Below the pieces are notes generated by a model. It did no database searches. It saw only the letters and a program-made list of their open reading frames with translations, and was not told where the DNA came from. A DNA stretch of 54,408 nt from JAICWP01 sp035252015 (GTDB taxonomy: Bacteria > Acidobacteriota > Terriglobia > Terriglobales > Acidobacteriaceae): the NCBI GenBank assembly GCA_035252015.1, contig DATFDP010000143.1, positions 1-54,408 of the forward strand. Direction: 5' to 3'. This document shows positions 1 through 7,789 of the stretch, piece by piece. The position numbers and the translations under genes were made by a program. How positions within the stretch are numbered: the stretch's first letter is position 1; every line of letters starts with the position of its first letter.

Positions 1-536
1 ACCAGCGGCAGTCGGTGCTGGCGGTCTTCAATTGGACCGAGGCGCCGCGCTCGCATCAATTCGGGGCCGCAGACTTGGGATTTCCCGAGAAGGCCACGCT
101 GACCGCGACCGACATCTTCGGTCCCCAGCGTGAGGTTGCGCTGTCAGGCGGTGAATTGCGCCTGGATAACCAACCCGCGCATTCTGTCCGCCTCATCAAG
201 ATTGTGAATACTTCGCTGCCGGCGCGTTCTCCTTCGCTGGCGGTTCACGTGCCTGATCACGTTGAGATGGGAGCGCCAGCAAGCTTTTCCGCCACGGATG
301 ATGGGAAGGGCTCGCCTGCCCTGCAATACCATTGGGACTTTGGAGACGGGACATCAGCCCAAGGTCCTGCGACTACTCACGCCTATACCAACTCCGGCAG
401 CTATACGGCTCATTTACTGGCAGAGGGGTTGGATGGGACCGTGGAGCGAAAAGAGTTTCCAATTGTGGTAAAAGGTACGCCGCAATCCGGCTTTGATGAA
501 CGCAATTACCGGCGTTACCAGGACCATCGGCCCTAG
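1..536 (+). CDS. C-terminal part of a clan GH-D (alpha-galactosidase-like) glycoside hydrolase with a PKD domain (partial)
   Basis: The reading frame is open from the left edge (first full codon at 3) to TAG at 534-536, so the catalytic part lies outside the window. The first residues, around AVFNWTE, followed by a short beta-rich stretch resemble the C-terminal beta-sandwich that follows the TIM barrel in clan GH-D melibiases. Residues about 85-155 form a PKD domain, recognisable by YHWDFGDGTS, a later HAY and a GSYTAHL strand. PKD domains are common in secreted polysaccharide-active enzymes. The glycosidase call is inference from the short C-terminal segment; the PKD call is firm. The stop codon overlaps the stop of the convergent gene at 533-1471, both sharing CTAG. 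Confidence 0.6.
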   Translation, partial: QRQSVLAVFNWTEAPRSHQFGAADLGFPEKATLTATDIFGPQREVALSGGELRLDNQPAHSVRLIKIVNTSLPARSPSLAVHVPDHVEMGAPASFSATDDGKGSPALQYHWDFGDGTSAQGPATTHAYTNSGSYTAHLLAEGLDGTVERKEFPIVVKGTPQSGFDERNYRRYQDHRP

Positions 537-1471
537 GCGCTGGTTTTCTTTACCAGCGGCAGCACTACCTGCTCAATCCAGGCTTCGCTCTTACCGGCGG
601 GCACATCTTTGAACAGCCACCAGTGCTCGACGTGCTCAGCCGTTTCGCCCGGCTTCAATGTGCGCAAAGGACCCAAGGTTTCCAGTTCGAGAAAGCCGGG
701 CTCGGTGTATGTTTCAAAATTGCAGCCGAAGTCGGGATAGGTCCTGCCAAGCTCAGGCGCAGCCCGTTTCACGAACAGGTAGCCATTGCGGAAATATGCT
801 GCCCAGCCGGAGGGATTGTAGAGCCCGAGCATCTGCTCCCGGAATCTCACACCAGGCGCTGTTTCTGTGGTGAGCTGCACATATTGGGTGCCCAACTTCC
901 AGCGCGCGTCGGCCAAATCGGTATAAGACCACAAGCCGACAACGCCTTCGGGAAGCAGGTGCTGCTTGCTCATCGCTTGCCGGGGAGGAAGGGGCAGGAT
1001 GAGACGCCCGCCGCCCTCCATTACCGTTAGCGCCCAGGGCGCCATTTCGGTGGGCACACTTCCCCGGTTCGTGATTCTGTGCAGCAGTGTGACGTGTGTA
1101 CCTTCGCTCGCCAGCCGCACCTCAACTTCTTTCTCCAGGCCGGTACCTGGAGGGGCGTTCTCCACCGGAGCTGTAAATCTCGCTCCGGCAGGCACAGCTG
1201 TGACCTGTACCGGAAAATTGTCGGGATAGTACGTGCGTTCCACTTCCGGCGATACCCACAGCCGATGTCCCGCATAGCTGTGATATTGGCCATCACCGGT
1301 CAGACCAGCCTGCTCCTCGAACTCGTGCAGTTGGTTCTCGCCGCCGATGAATCCGTAATAGACAATTCGTGGGCCCATTTGGGTAAGCACCAGCAGTTCT
1401 GCCGTGCCATTTGTAATGCGCGCCACCTTGCCCCAGCCGCGGTACGTAATGATTTCGACTTGATTCGTCAT
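533..1471 (-). CDS. DUF4380-like protein with galactose-mutarotase-type fold
   Basis: A 312-residue protein with no signal peptide. The sequence pattern (TNGTAELLVLTQMGPRIVYYG near the start, alternating beta strands, HRITNRGS in the middle, and an HWWLF near the end) is that of DUF4380/aldose-epimerase-like beta-supersandwich proteins, which bind or modify sugars; no reaction is assigned here. The ATG at 1471 is preferred; a TTG 30 bases upstream is possible. It converges on the PKD-containing hydrolase with a 4-base overlap. The carbohydrate-related neighbour makes a sugar-handling role plausible, but this is inference. Confidence 0.6.
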   Translation of the reverse strand: MTNQVEIITYRGWGKVARITNGTAELLVLTQMGPRIVYYGFIGGENQLHEFEEQAGLTGDGQYHSYAGHRLWVSPEVERTYYPDNFPVQVTAVPAGARFTAPVENAPPGTGLEKEVEVRLASEGTHVTLLHRITNRGSVPTEMAPWALTVMEGGGRLILPLPPRQAMSKQHLLPEGVVGLWSYTDLADARWKLGTQYVQLTTETAPGVRFREQMLGLYNPSGWAAYFRNGYLFVKRAAPELGRTYPDFGCNFETYTEPGFLELETLGPLRTLKPGETAEHVEHWWLFKDVPAGKSEAWIEQVVLPLVKKTSA

Positions 1472-1616
1472 TCCTGGTCGGAGTTGATAGTAGTACCACA
1501 AACAAAGTCGGTGCGCTGAGGCTCGCCGATGAGGGCGACTGCCTCCGTGAGAGACATTTTTTGCATTCCTCGCTTTGAAGGCTTAGGATTTCCCGTTCAT
1601 TTCAGTCTGTTGCCGC

Positions 1617-1622
1617 GGAGGT
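1617..1622 (+). promoter_or_regulatory. Ribosome binding site supporting a TTG start for the VPS10-like gene
   Basis: GGAGGT at 1617-1622 lies 8 bases before TTG at 1631. The protein then begins directly with a hydrophobic signal peptide. This favours the TTG over the in-frame upstream codon at 1529, which would add 34 residues ahead of the signal sequence. Confidence 0.55.
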
Positions 1623-1630
1623 ATATCGCT

Positions 1631-4600
1631 TTGCGACTCACTACTCTCATTTTGCTCATCGCGACTTTCATCACCGTGGCCGCTGCCCAGAAGCAGCAGG
1701 CGAACCAGCCTTCCGAACCGGGCGCCCAAAAATCACGCCGCGCTCGGAAAGAAAAACAGGCGGCAACCTCGGGCACGGCACCCGCGGCGGCCGCCCAGCA
1801 GGCAGAGGGCGAGGCCAAAGGACCGTGGAAGGCGCTGCAGTACCGCCTCATAGGTCCCTTTCGCGGCGGGCGCGTAGTGGCCGTTTCCGGCGTCGTGGGT
1901 GAGCCCAACACCTTTTATTTCGGCGCGGTGGCGGGCGGAGTGTGGAAAACGACGGATGGCGGGCTGAACTGGACCCCACTCACCGACAAAGAGAAAGGCA
2001 TGTCGCCTTCCATCGGCGCCCTTGCCGTTTCCGAATCCAATCCCAACGTGATTTATGCCGGCAGCGGCGAGGCTTGTATCCGCGGCAATATTGTGGGCGG
2101 AAACGGCGTGTACAAGTCCATTGACGCGGGGAAAACCTGGAAGTCGGTTGGCCTGTCCGATACTCATGCCATCGGCCGCATCATCGTTGATCCGAAAAAT
2201 CCCAACCGGGTTTTTGTGGCTGCCCTCGGCCACCCCTTTGCTGATAACGAAGAGCGCGGCATCTTCCGCTCCCTCGACGGCGGCAAGACTTGGCAGAAGG
2301 TGCTTTACAAGGATGCCAAGAGCGGCGGCATTGACATAACGTTTGCTCCCAGCAATCCCAACCTGCTGTTTGCCGCTCTATGGGAGACGCAGCGCACACC
2401 CTGGAACCTGGATTCCGGCGGCCCAGGCAGCGGCCTCTACCGCTCTAGCGACGGCGGCGACACTTGGAAAGAGCTGACTGGCCACGGCCTACCCGATGGA
2501 CCGCTCGGACGAATCGGAGTGACCGTTTCTGGCGGTAATCCCAACCGCGTATGGGCAGTCATTGAGGCCAACAAGGGTGGCATTTACCGATCCGATGACG
2601 GCGGCGACACCTGGCAACTGATGACCGACGATCACCGCTTCCGCCAGCGGGCATGGTATTACTCGCACATCTTTGCCGATCCCAAATCGGAAGACACGGT
2701 TTACATCCTCAATACTGGCGTTTACCGCTCCCACGATGGCGGCAAAACTTTTGCCCGGATCCCCGCGCCCCACGGCGATAACCATGCTTTGTGGATTGAT
2801 CCCAACAATCCCGATCGCCTCATCAACGGCAATGATGGCGGCGCCACCATTTCCGTGGATGGCGGCAAGACGTGGAGCACCGAGTACAACCAGCCCACGG
2901 CACAGTTCTATCACGTCACAACGGATAACCGGTTTCCGTACTACATCTACGGGGCGCAGCAGGACAACAGCACGGTGGGCATCGCCAGCGCCAGCCCCGA
3001 TGGCGCCATTGACCGGCCCGACTGGTACGACGTAGGCGGCGGCGAAAGCGGCTACATCGCACCCGATCCCACCGACCCGCAAATCGTCTATGCCGGTTCC
3101 TATGGCGGCGAGATCACCCGCTATGACCACCGTACTGGCCAGTTGCAGGGCATGAATCCCTGGCCGGTGAATCCCATCGGCTGGGGCGCGGCCGACCTCA
3201 AGCATCGTTTTCAGTGGACCGAGCCCATCGTGTTTTCTCCCCACGACCACACCATGTATTTCGCCGGCGAGGTGCTGTTTAAGACCACAAACGGCGGCAT
3301 GAGCTGGACCATCATCAGCCCCGACCTCACCCGCAACGACAAAAGTAAGCAGCAGTCCTCCGGCGGTCCTATCACCAAGGACAACACCGGCGTGGAGGTA
3401 TACGACACCATTTTTTCGGTAGTGGAATCGCCGGTGCAAAGGGATTTGATTTGGGCGGGCAGCGATGACGGCCTGGTTCACCTTACCCGCGACGGCGGCC
3501 AGCACTGGGAGAACGTCACCCCCAAGGCGATGCCGGAGTGGGGCACGGTGAGCATGATTGAAGCTTCGCCCCGCGATGCGGGCACGGCCTACATGGCAGT
3601 CGAGCGGCACAAGATGGACGATTTTGCGCCTTACATTTTCAAGACCACCGACTTCGGCAAGACCTGGACGTCTCTGGTAAGCGGAATTCCCGCCGATGAC
3701 TACGTGCACGCCGTGCGCATTGATCCGCGCCGCCCCGACTTGCTCTTTGCTGGCACCGAAAAAGGCATGTACGTTTCTTTTGACAATGGCGCCAAGTGGC
3801 AGCCCCTGCAAATGAATCTGCCGCCCTCGCCGGTAAATGATCTGGTAATTAAGAACGACGACCTCATAGTGGCTACGCATGGCCGAAGTTTCTGGGTGCT
3901 GGACGACATCACGCCGCTGGAGCAATACAGCGATTCAATCGCCCAGGAAGACGTTCACCTGTTCACGCCCGCGCCCGCCGGACACACAATTTTCCGGAGG
4001 TCATTCTTCGAGTTGAGCAATGTGGGCAAGAATCCTCCCGAAGGCGCTGTGATTGATTACTGGCTCAAAACCGCCATCAAACCCGAGGAAAAGAAGAAAG
4101 ATGAGGCTGAGGAGCAGGGAGCTGTCTTGCCAGAAAAGCCTGCGCCGAAGATCACACTGGAAATTCTTGATGCCTCCGGCAAGGTCATTCGCAAATTCCC
4201 GCCCAAGGAGGAAGAAACACCCACTTCGGATGAGCCGTACAGCCAGGAACATAAGCCCGGCAAGCTCACTACTGATGCCGGCCTGAACCGCTTCGTTTGG
4301 GACCAGCGCTATGAAGGTGCTGCCAAGGTGGCACATGCTCCGATTTGGGGCGGCGATACGCGCGGTCCGGAGGCCGTGCCCGGCCGTTACCAGGTGCGCC
4401 TCACGGTGCTGGAAAAGAGCTTCACGGCGCCCCTCGAAATAAAGGCCGACCCGCGCCTGAACGTTAACCAGGCCGACTTGCAGAAACAGTTTGACCTGCT
4501 CATGAAAATTCGCGACAAGCTGAGCGACATTGACAACACCATCAACCAGATTCGCGACCTGCGCAGCCAGATTAGGGATATCAACAAGCGGCTGAAAGAT

Positions 4601-4948
4601 GACCCGCGGCAGAAGGCCATCGCTGATGCCGGCAAGGTGCTGGACAAGAAAATGACCACTGTGGAGGAGGCGCTCATTCAAACCAAGTCCAAGAGCAGCC
4701 AGGACGTTCTTAACTTCCCCATTCGCCTCAACAACCAGATGGCTGCGCTGGGCGGCGTAGTGGGGAGCGCCGCCTCCGCTCCTACGCAGCAGTCTTACGA
4801 GGTGTTTGACATGCTGACCAAGCAGGTCGACGAGCAGTTGACGAATTGGAAGAACATCGTTTCCACTGATGTCAAGTCTTACGATGATGCGGTGCGCCAG
4901 CAGAACGTGCCCGCGCTAATTTTGTTGAAACCGGAAAAAGGCGAGTAG
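1631..4948 (+). CDS. Secreted VPS10/sortilin-like multi-Asp-box beta-propeller protein
   Basis: About 1105 residues from the TTG at 1631. A signal peptide (LRLTTLILLIATF...VAAA) is followed by a Lys/Ala/Gln-rich linker. The body is a series of Asp-box (BNR) motifs of the S-x-D-x-G-x-T-W type; I count eleven, for example KTTDGGLNW, RSLDGGKTW, RSSDGGDTW, ISVDGGKTW and KTTDFGKTW. This is the VPS10/sortilin or photosynthesis-system-II-assembly-like propeller architecture. The last 350 residues hold a beta-rich region and a charged helical tail with a coiled-coil look (IRDKLSDIDNTINQIRD). Such large exported propellers are frequent in Acidobacteriota; the ligand is unknown and glycosidase annotations for them are unproven. 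It is transcribed alone. Confidence 0.82.
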   Translation: MRLTTLILLIATFITVAAAQKQQANQPSEPGAQKSRRARKEKQAATSGTAPAAAAQQAEGEAKGPWKALQYRLIGPFRGGRVVAVSGVVGEPNTFYFGAVAGGVWKTTDGGLNWTPLTDKEKGMSPSIGALAVSESNPNVIYAGSGEACIRGNIVGGNGVYKSIDAGKTWKSVGLSDTHAIGRIIVDPKNPNRVFVAALGHPFADNEERGIFRSLDGGKTWQKVLYKDAKSGGIDITFAPSNPNLLFAALWETQRTPWNLDSGGPGSGLYRSSDGGDTWKELTGHGLPDGPLGRIGVTVSGGNPNRVWAVIEANKGGIYRSDDGGDTWQLMTDDHRFRQRAWYYSHIFADPKSEDTVYILNTGVYRSHDGGKTFARIPAPHGDNHALWIDPNNPDRLINGNDGGATISVDGGKTWSTEYNQPTAQFYHVTTDNRFPYYIYGAQQDNSTVGIASASPDGAIDRPDWYDVGGGESGYIAPDPTDPQIVYAGSYGGEITRYDHRTGQLQGMNPWPVNPIGWGAADLKHRFQWTEPIVFSPHDHTMYFAGEVLFKTTNGGMSWTIISPDLTRNDKSKQQSSGGPITKDNTGVEVYDTIFSVVESPVQRDLIWAGSDDGLVHLTRDGGQHWENVTPKAMPEWGTVSMIEASPRDAGTAYMAVERHKMDDFAPYIFKTTDFGKTWTSLVSGIPADDYVHAVRIDPRRPDLLFAGTEKGMYVSFDNGAKWQPLQMNLPPSPVNDLVIKNDDLIVATHGRSFWVLDDITPLEQYSDSIAQEDVHLFTPAPAGHTIFRRSFFELSNVGKNPPEGAVIDYWLKTAIKPEEKKKDEAEEQGAVLPEKPAPKITLEILDASGKVIRKFPPKEEETPTSDEPYSQEHKPGKLTTDAGLNRFVWDQRYEGAAKVAHAPIWGGDTRGPEAVPGRYQVRLTVLEKSFTAPLEIKADPRLNVNQADLQKQFDLLMKIRDKLSDIDNTINQIRDLRSQIRDINKRLKDDPRQKAIADAGKVLDKKMTTVEEALIQTKSKSSQDVLNFPIRLNNQMAALGGVVGSAASAPTQQSYEVFDMLTKQVDEQLTNWKNIVSTDVKSYDDAVRQQNVPALILLKPEKGE

Positions 4949-4950
4949 AG

Positions 4951-5187
4951 GGTAGTTAGTGGTTGGCTGATGGGACCAGCGGTATATAGCAAACCCTGAT
5001 GCGGGCTGCCGCCTCTTGGCCATCGCGGGCGAGCGCAACCAGGTCATCAGTGGCCCTAAGGGTATCAATGCGTAGCGATTTTTGCCCCGCTGCGGTGGCG
5101 GGCTACCCTCGATCTGTGCCTCCGGCACATGCTCACTCTTACCGTCGGGTGATGCAAGGCGAGCGCAAATACCAACTACTAATTGCC
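4951..5187. repeat. Word-built imperfect inverted repeat F (convergent gene boundary)
   Basis: TTAGTGGTTGG at 4956-4966 pairs at 10 of 11 positions with CCAACTACTAA at 5172-5182. Each arm continues with further TAGTTAGT- or CTACTAATT-like words. About 205 bases separate the arms, and the right arm covers the stop codon of the gene at 5179-5592. The architecture matches elements A, B, C, D, E and G in this window. The interior contains no gene that I can recognise. Confidence 0.45.
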
Positions 5188-5592
5188 AAAGGGCACATCA
5201 ATCTTGTCGGGCATCACAAATGTGCTCCTTGCCAGGCCGGACTTCAGGGTGGCCTCTCGGTAATACCGGCGGAGTATGTTGTTTTCCCAACTCAATAGAT
5301 CCGCGTTTTCCGTAGCAAACTCTTCCCAGGTGGGGTTGCCGCCGCTGCGCGCCATACGCTCCCGGATCAGGAAGAGAAACGCCCACGTGACGGTTTCGTT
5401 GTAGAGTCCAGGCTTTCCCTTCGCCGCCGCGAATCTTGCCAGCGACGCGGAAAACCGTTGGAGTGCCTCCAGCGCTGGATATCGACACAGATATAAGAAC
5501 GCCATTCGCACGTGATCCGTGTGGTGGAAGGATTTATCCGACAGGCTGGCATCTTCAAAGCTCGCCACGAATTCGTCATCGTTTAGACTCAT
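5179..5592 (-). CDS. Conserved protein of unknown function, third gene of the RHH-DoxX operon
   Basis: A 137-residue soluble, helix-rich protein. The conspicuous segment is HHTDHVRMAFLYLCRYPALEAL near residues 22-43, with a second invariant-looking stretch NETVTWAFLFLIRERM near residues 64-79. I recognise this as a widespread small family without assigned function. Its start overlaps the stop of the DoxX-like gene by 4 bases (ATGA at 5589-5592), so the two are translationally coupled. The paired histidines could bind a metal or cofactor; that is speculation. Confidence 0.7.
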   Translation of the reverse strand: MSLNDDEFVASFEDASLSDKSFHHTDHVRMAFLYLCRYPALEALQRFSASLARFAAAKGKPGLYNETVTWAFLFLIRERMARSGGNPTWEEFATENADLLSWENNILRRYYREATLKSGLARSTFVMPDKIDVPFGN

Positions 5593-5945
5593 GCGGCCCT
5601 ATCCCCGAACTGTCTCCTGCCATTCGCCATGCAGACAATGACCGCCACTGCATATACGATCAGGGCTCCGACTCCATAGTCCTTAAGGTGAAAGTGAAGC
5701 GTCATCGCTGCGGCGAAGCTCAGTAGCAACGTGTATCCGCCTGCCTGTTTGGCTGCCGATACCAGGAACAGAATCGCTGCCACAGCCTCCACCCAGCCCA
5801 GTACTGGTCGGATCCACGGAGGCACCCCAGTCTGGGCGAAATGGGCAGCCGTCGCCGGAGACAGGGCAAAGTGAAGCGCCTCGCCGAGTACGACTAGGCC
5901 CAATGCCCAGCGGAGAGTCACGATGGGGATGGATTGCTTGCTCAT
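5589..5945 (-). CDS. DoxX-like four-helix membrane protein
   Basis: 118 residues with four predicted membrane segments at about 8-28, 45-65, 70-88 and 92-110. The opening VTLRWALGLVVLGEALHFAL and the following WVEAVAAILFLV are typical of DoxX/DoxD-like small membrane proteins, some of which partner with redox enzymes. It overlaps both neighbours by 4 bases, which makes it the middle gene of a tight three-gene unit. Confidence 0.7.
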   Translation of the reverse strand: MSKQSIPIVTLRWALGLVVLGEALHFALSPATAAHFAQTGVPPWIRPVLGWVEAVAAILFLVSAAKQAGGYTLLLSFAAAMTLHFHLKDYGVGALIVYAVAVIVCMANGRRQFGDRAA

Positions 5946-6250
5946 TTCTTTCTACTCTGCTTTTTGCTCTGATTGGCCATTTCGCGCTCCACCAGGCGAT
6001 GGCTCGCGGCAGAGTCCAAATCAAGGTTATAGAAGCGCTTCAGTTCCTTGATTCTCTGCAGGCTTGCTTCACTGAACGGGCACTTGCCGTCAAAGGCGTG
6101 CAGCACTATTCCCTCCAGCAGGTCACCTAAAGTCAAATCGTGGTAGTCAGCGAACGCGCGCAGCACCTTCAAAAGCCGTTTCTCCATCCGCACGCCAGTC
6201 TGAACCCGTTCTACGGTGTATTTCCGATCGGAAGTCTCTGCGCTTCCCAT
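5942..6250 (-). CDS. Putative ribbon-helix-helix (Arc/MetJ-type) transcriptional regulator
   Basis: 102 residues from the ATG at 6250. Residues 17-55 read as strand (RVQTGVRM), helix (EKRLLKVLRAFADYHD), then TLGDLLEGIVLHAF as a second helix, which is the beta-alpha-alpha order of ribbon-helix-helix DNA-binding proteins. The C-terminus is a basic tail rich in Lys. The start is chosen because an AGGT sequence sits 6 bases upstream. The frame also extends through the operator repeats to an ATG at 6280 and beyond. The gene overlaps the DoxX-like gene by 4 bases. Tandem GGTAC units directly in front make it a likely autorepressor of the three-gene operon. The fold assignment is mine from pattern only. 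Confidence 0.55.
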   Translation of the reverse strand: MGSAETSDRKYTVERVQTGVRMEKRLLKVLRAFADYHDLTLGDLLEGIVLHAFDGKCPFSEASLQRIKELKRFYNLDLDSAASHRLVEREMANQSKKQSRKK

Positions 6251-6286
6251 GCTTGTACCTAGCTTGTACCTAGGTACCATGGTACC
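6251..6286 (-). promoter_or_regulatory. Tandem GGTAC operator in front of the RHH gene
   Basis: Read on the minus strand this is four units: GGTACC (6286-6281), GGTACC (6278-6273), GGTACAAGC (6270-6262) and GGTACAAGC (6259-6251). Their starts are spaced 8, 8 and 11 bases. The first two form a perfect 14-bp palindrome (6273-6286), and the last two lie in a perfect 11-bp tandem repeat (6251-6272). The final unit overlaps the ribosome binding site. Closely spaced tandem units are what ribbon-helix-helix repressors (omega, CopG class) bind. Confidence 0.6.
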
Positions 6287-6307
6287 GTGCGAACCAGTTC
6301 TGGTCAA
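6279..6307 (-). promoter_or_regulatory. Sigma70-type promoter of the RHH-DoxX operon
   Basis: On the minus strand TTGACC (6307-6302) and TACCAT (6284-6279) are separated by exactly 17 bases. The -10 element lies inside the GGTACC palindrome, so a protein bound there would exclude RNA polymerase. Confidence 0.45.
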
Positions 6308-6443
6308 CTTAAAAGCTGCCTGTGTGAGTGGCTGTGTGACGGATACCGCAGCAGCAGAACGCTCAGAGCTTGGTTTGGAAACGACGCCAATAATCAAGGG
6401 CGGTCTAAGACGCTAAGAGTCAAGCCCAAAGAGCCAAGAACTG

Positions 6444-7739
6444 TTACTGAATGCCATACTTCTTCTTATAGAACTCGTACAACCTGGTCTGGTGATTTGA
6501 GAGATTCACCACCTTCCCATCAATCAACTCGGTCACCACGTGTGTCTTCACACGGAAGGGCGTGCCATCGAGCACGATCAGGTTAGCGTCCTTACCTTCG
6601 TCAATGCTGCCCAGGCGACTGTCCACGCCGAAAAAGTGCGCCGGATTGAGCGTGAGCGCCCGCAGGGCAGCATCTTCCGGCAAACCGTAGGAAATGGCGT
6701 ACTCCACCTGGAAAGGTAGGTCGCGCACTTCGTTATCCGCCGAGGTTTGAATGGCGATGGGCACTCCCGCCTGGTAAAGCCGAGCGGCATTATCGAGGCG
6801 TACGTCCAACGACTCCATGCGCCCGGGCTCTTCCAGGATGGGCCCCACGATGACGGGAATTTTGCTGGCCGCCAGCTGGTCGGCAATGCGCCACGCCCCG
6901 GCTGCATCTGCAAGGATCAGATGGAAATGAAACTCAGCCGCCAGGCGCAACGCGCTTTCCATATCGCTTACTCGGTCGGCATGAGCCACCACCGGAATCT
7001 TGCCCTCCATTGCCGCCACCATCGCGTCCATCTGCAGATCGCGCGCTGGCGGAGCCGAGGGCTTTTCGCCGCTCTGTTTCTGCCCGTAGGCGTCCTGCAC
7101 CTGCTGGTAATGCTGGGCTTTTAGGAATGCCTGCCGCAGCATGGCAATTTCGCCCATGCGTGTTTGAGGGGCGCGATTCTTTTCACCGTACGTCGTCTTG
7201 CTTGGCTCCCCAAGACTGATGTGCAAAGCGGCCGGCGACTTCACTACCATGGCGTCTACGGTATCGCCATCGAGCTGAATCACCGCGCTTTGGCCCCCGA
7301 CCAGGTTGCCGTCGGCCGGCGTAGAAAGCGCGTTCGTTATCCCCGCTGCCCGGCTGACCAATATGTTTTCGCTGCCCGGGTTCAGGGCATCCAGCACGCG
7401 TAGCTGGGGCTGCAGAGGCTCGGTGTACTCGGTGGAATCGACCGTGATCTGGAGAGCCGGAATTTCCACCGTGCCCAGCTTGTCGCCGGCGTCGAACATG
7501 CCCGGCATCACTACCTTGCCGCGCGCATCAATCATCTGCGCCCCGCGCGGCACTTTGACGTCGCGGCCCACGGCGGAAATTTTGCCGTTCTCCACCAGCA
7601 CAGTACCGTTCTCGATCACGCCATGGCTGACGGTGAGCACACGCCCACCGGTGATGGCAATCGTGTTCTGCGCTGTCCCCCCCGCGCTAGCGAGAAGCAA
7701 AATGGCCAAAACTATCGCCGCACCCCGTTGCTTGAACAT
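6444..7739 (-). CDS. Secreted amidohydrolase-family protein with degenerate metal site
   Basis: 431 residues from the ATG at 7739, preceded by GAAGGA. A signal peptide (residues 1-22) leads into the small beta-sandwich of imidazolonepropionase-like amidohydrolases (ITGGRVLTV, ENGTVLVENGKI). At the point where the family has PGxxDxHxH, about residues 75-85, this protein reads MPGMFDAGDKLG, so both first metal-binding histidines are missing. A VAHAD motif (about 250) and SADNE (about 331) remain. The C-terminal LGSIDEGKDANLIVLDG is canonical. It lies 50 bases downstream of an intact paralogue, so it is probably a non-catalytic or subunit-type partner. Classical hydrolase activity is unlikely. 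Confidence 0.8.
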   Translation of the reverse strand: MFKQRGAAIVLAILLLASAGGTAQNTIAITGGRVLTVSHGVIENGTVLVENGKISAVGRDVKVPRGAQMIDARGKVVMPGMFDAGDKLGTVEIPALQITVDSTEYTEPLQPQLRVLDALNPGSENILVSRAAGITNALSTPADGNLVGGQSAVIQLDGDTVDAMVVKSPAALHISLGEPSKTTYGEKNRAPQTRMGEIAMLRQAFLKAQHYQQVQDAYGQKQSGEKPSAPPARDLQMDAMVAAMEGKIPVVAHADRVSDMESALRLAAEFHFHLILADAAGAWRIADQLAASKIPVIVGPILEEPGRMESLDVRLDNAARLYQAGVPIAIQTSADNEVRDLPFQVEYAISYGLPEDAALRALTLNPAHFFGVDSRLGSIDEGKDANLIVLDGTPFRVKTHVVTELIDGKVVNLSNHQTRLYEFYKKKYGIQ

Positions 7740-7789
7740 GTCCTTCTCCCGAAACTCGAAACTTGAAATTCGTTGCCTTAAAACCTGCC

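Noticed and set aside
2489..3925. Long minus-strand open frame (478 codons) inside the VPS10-like gene
   Set aside because: Antisense to a clearly coding propeller gene; its translation has no domain motifs and reflects the codon pattern of the plus strand.
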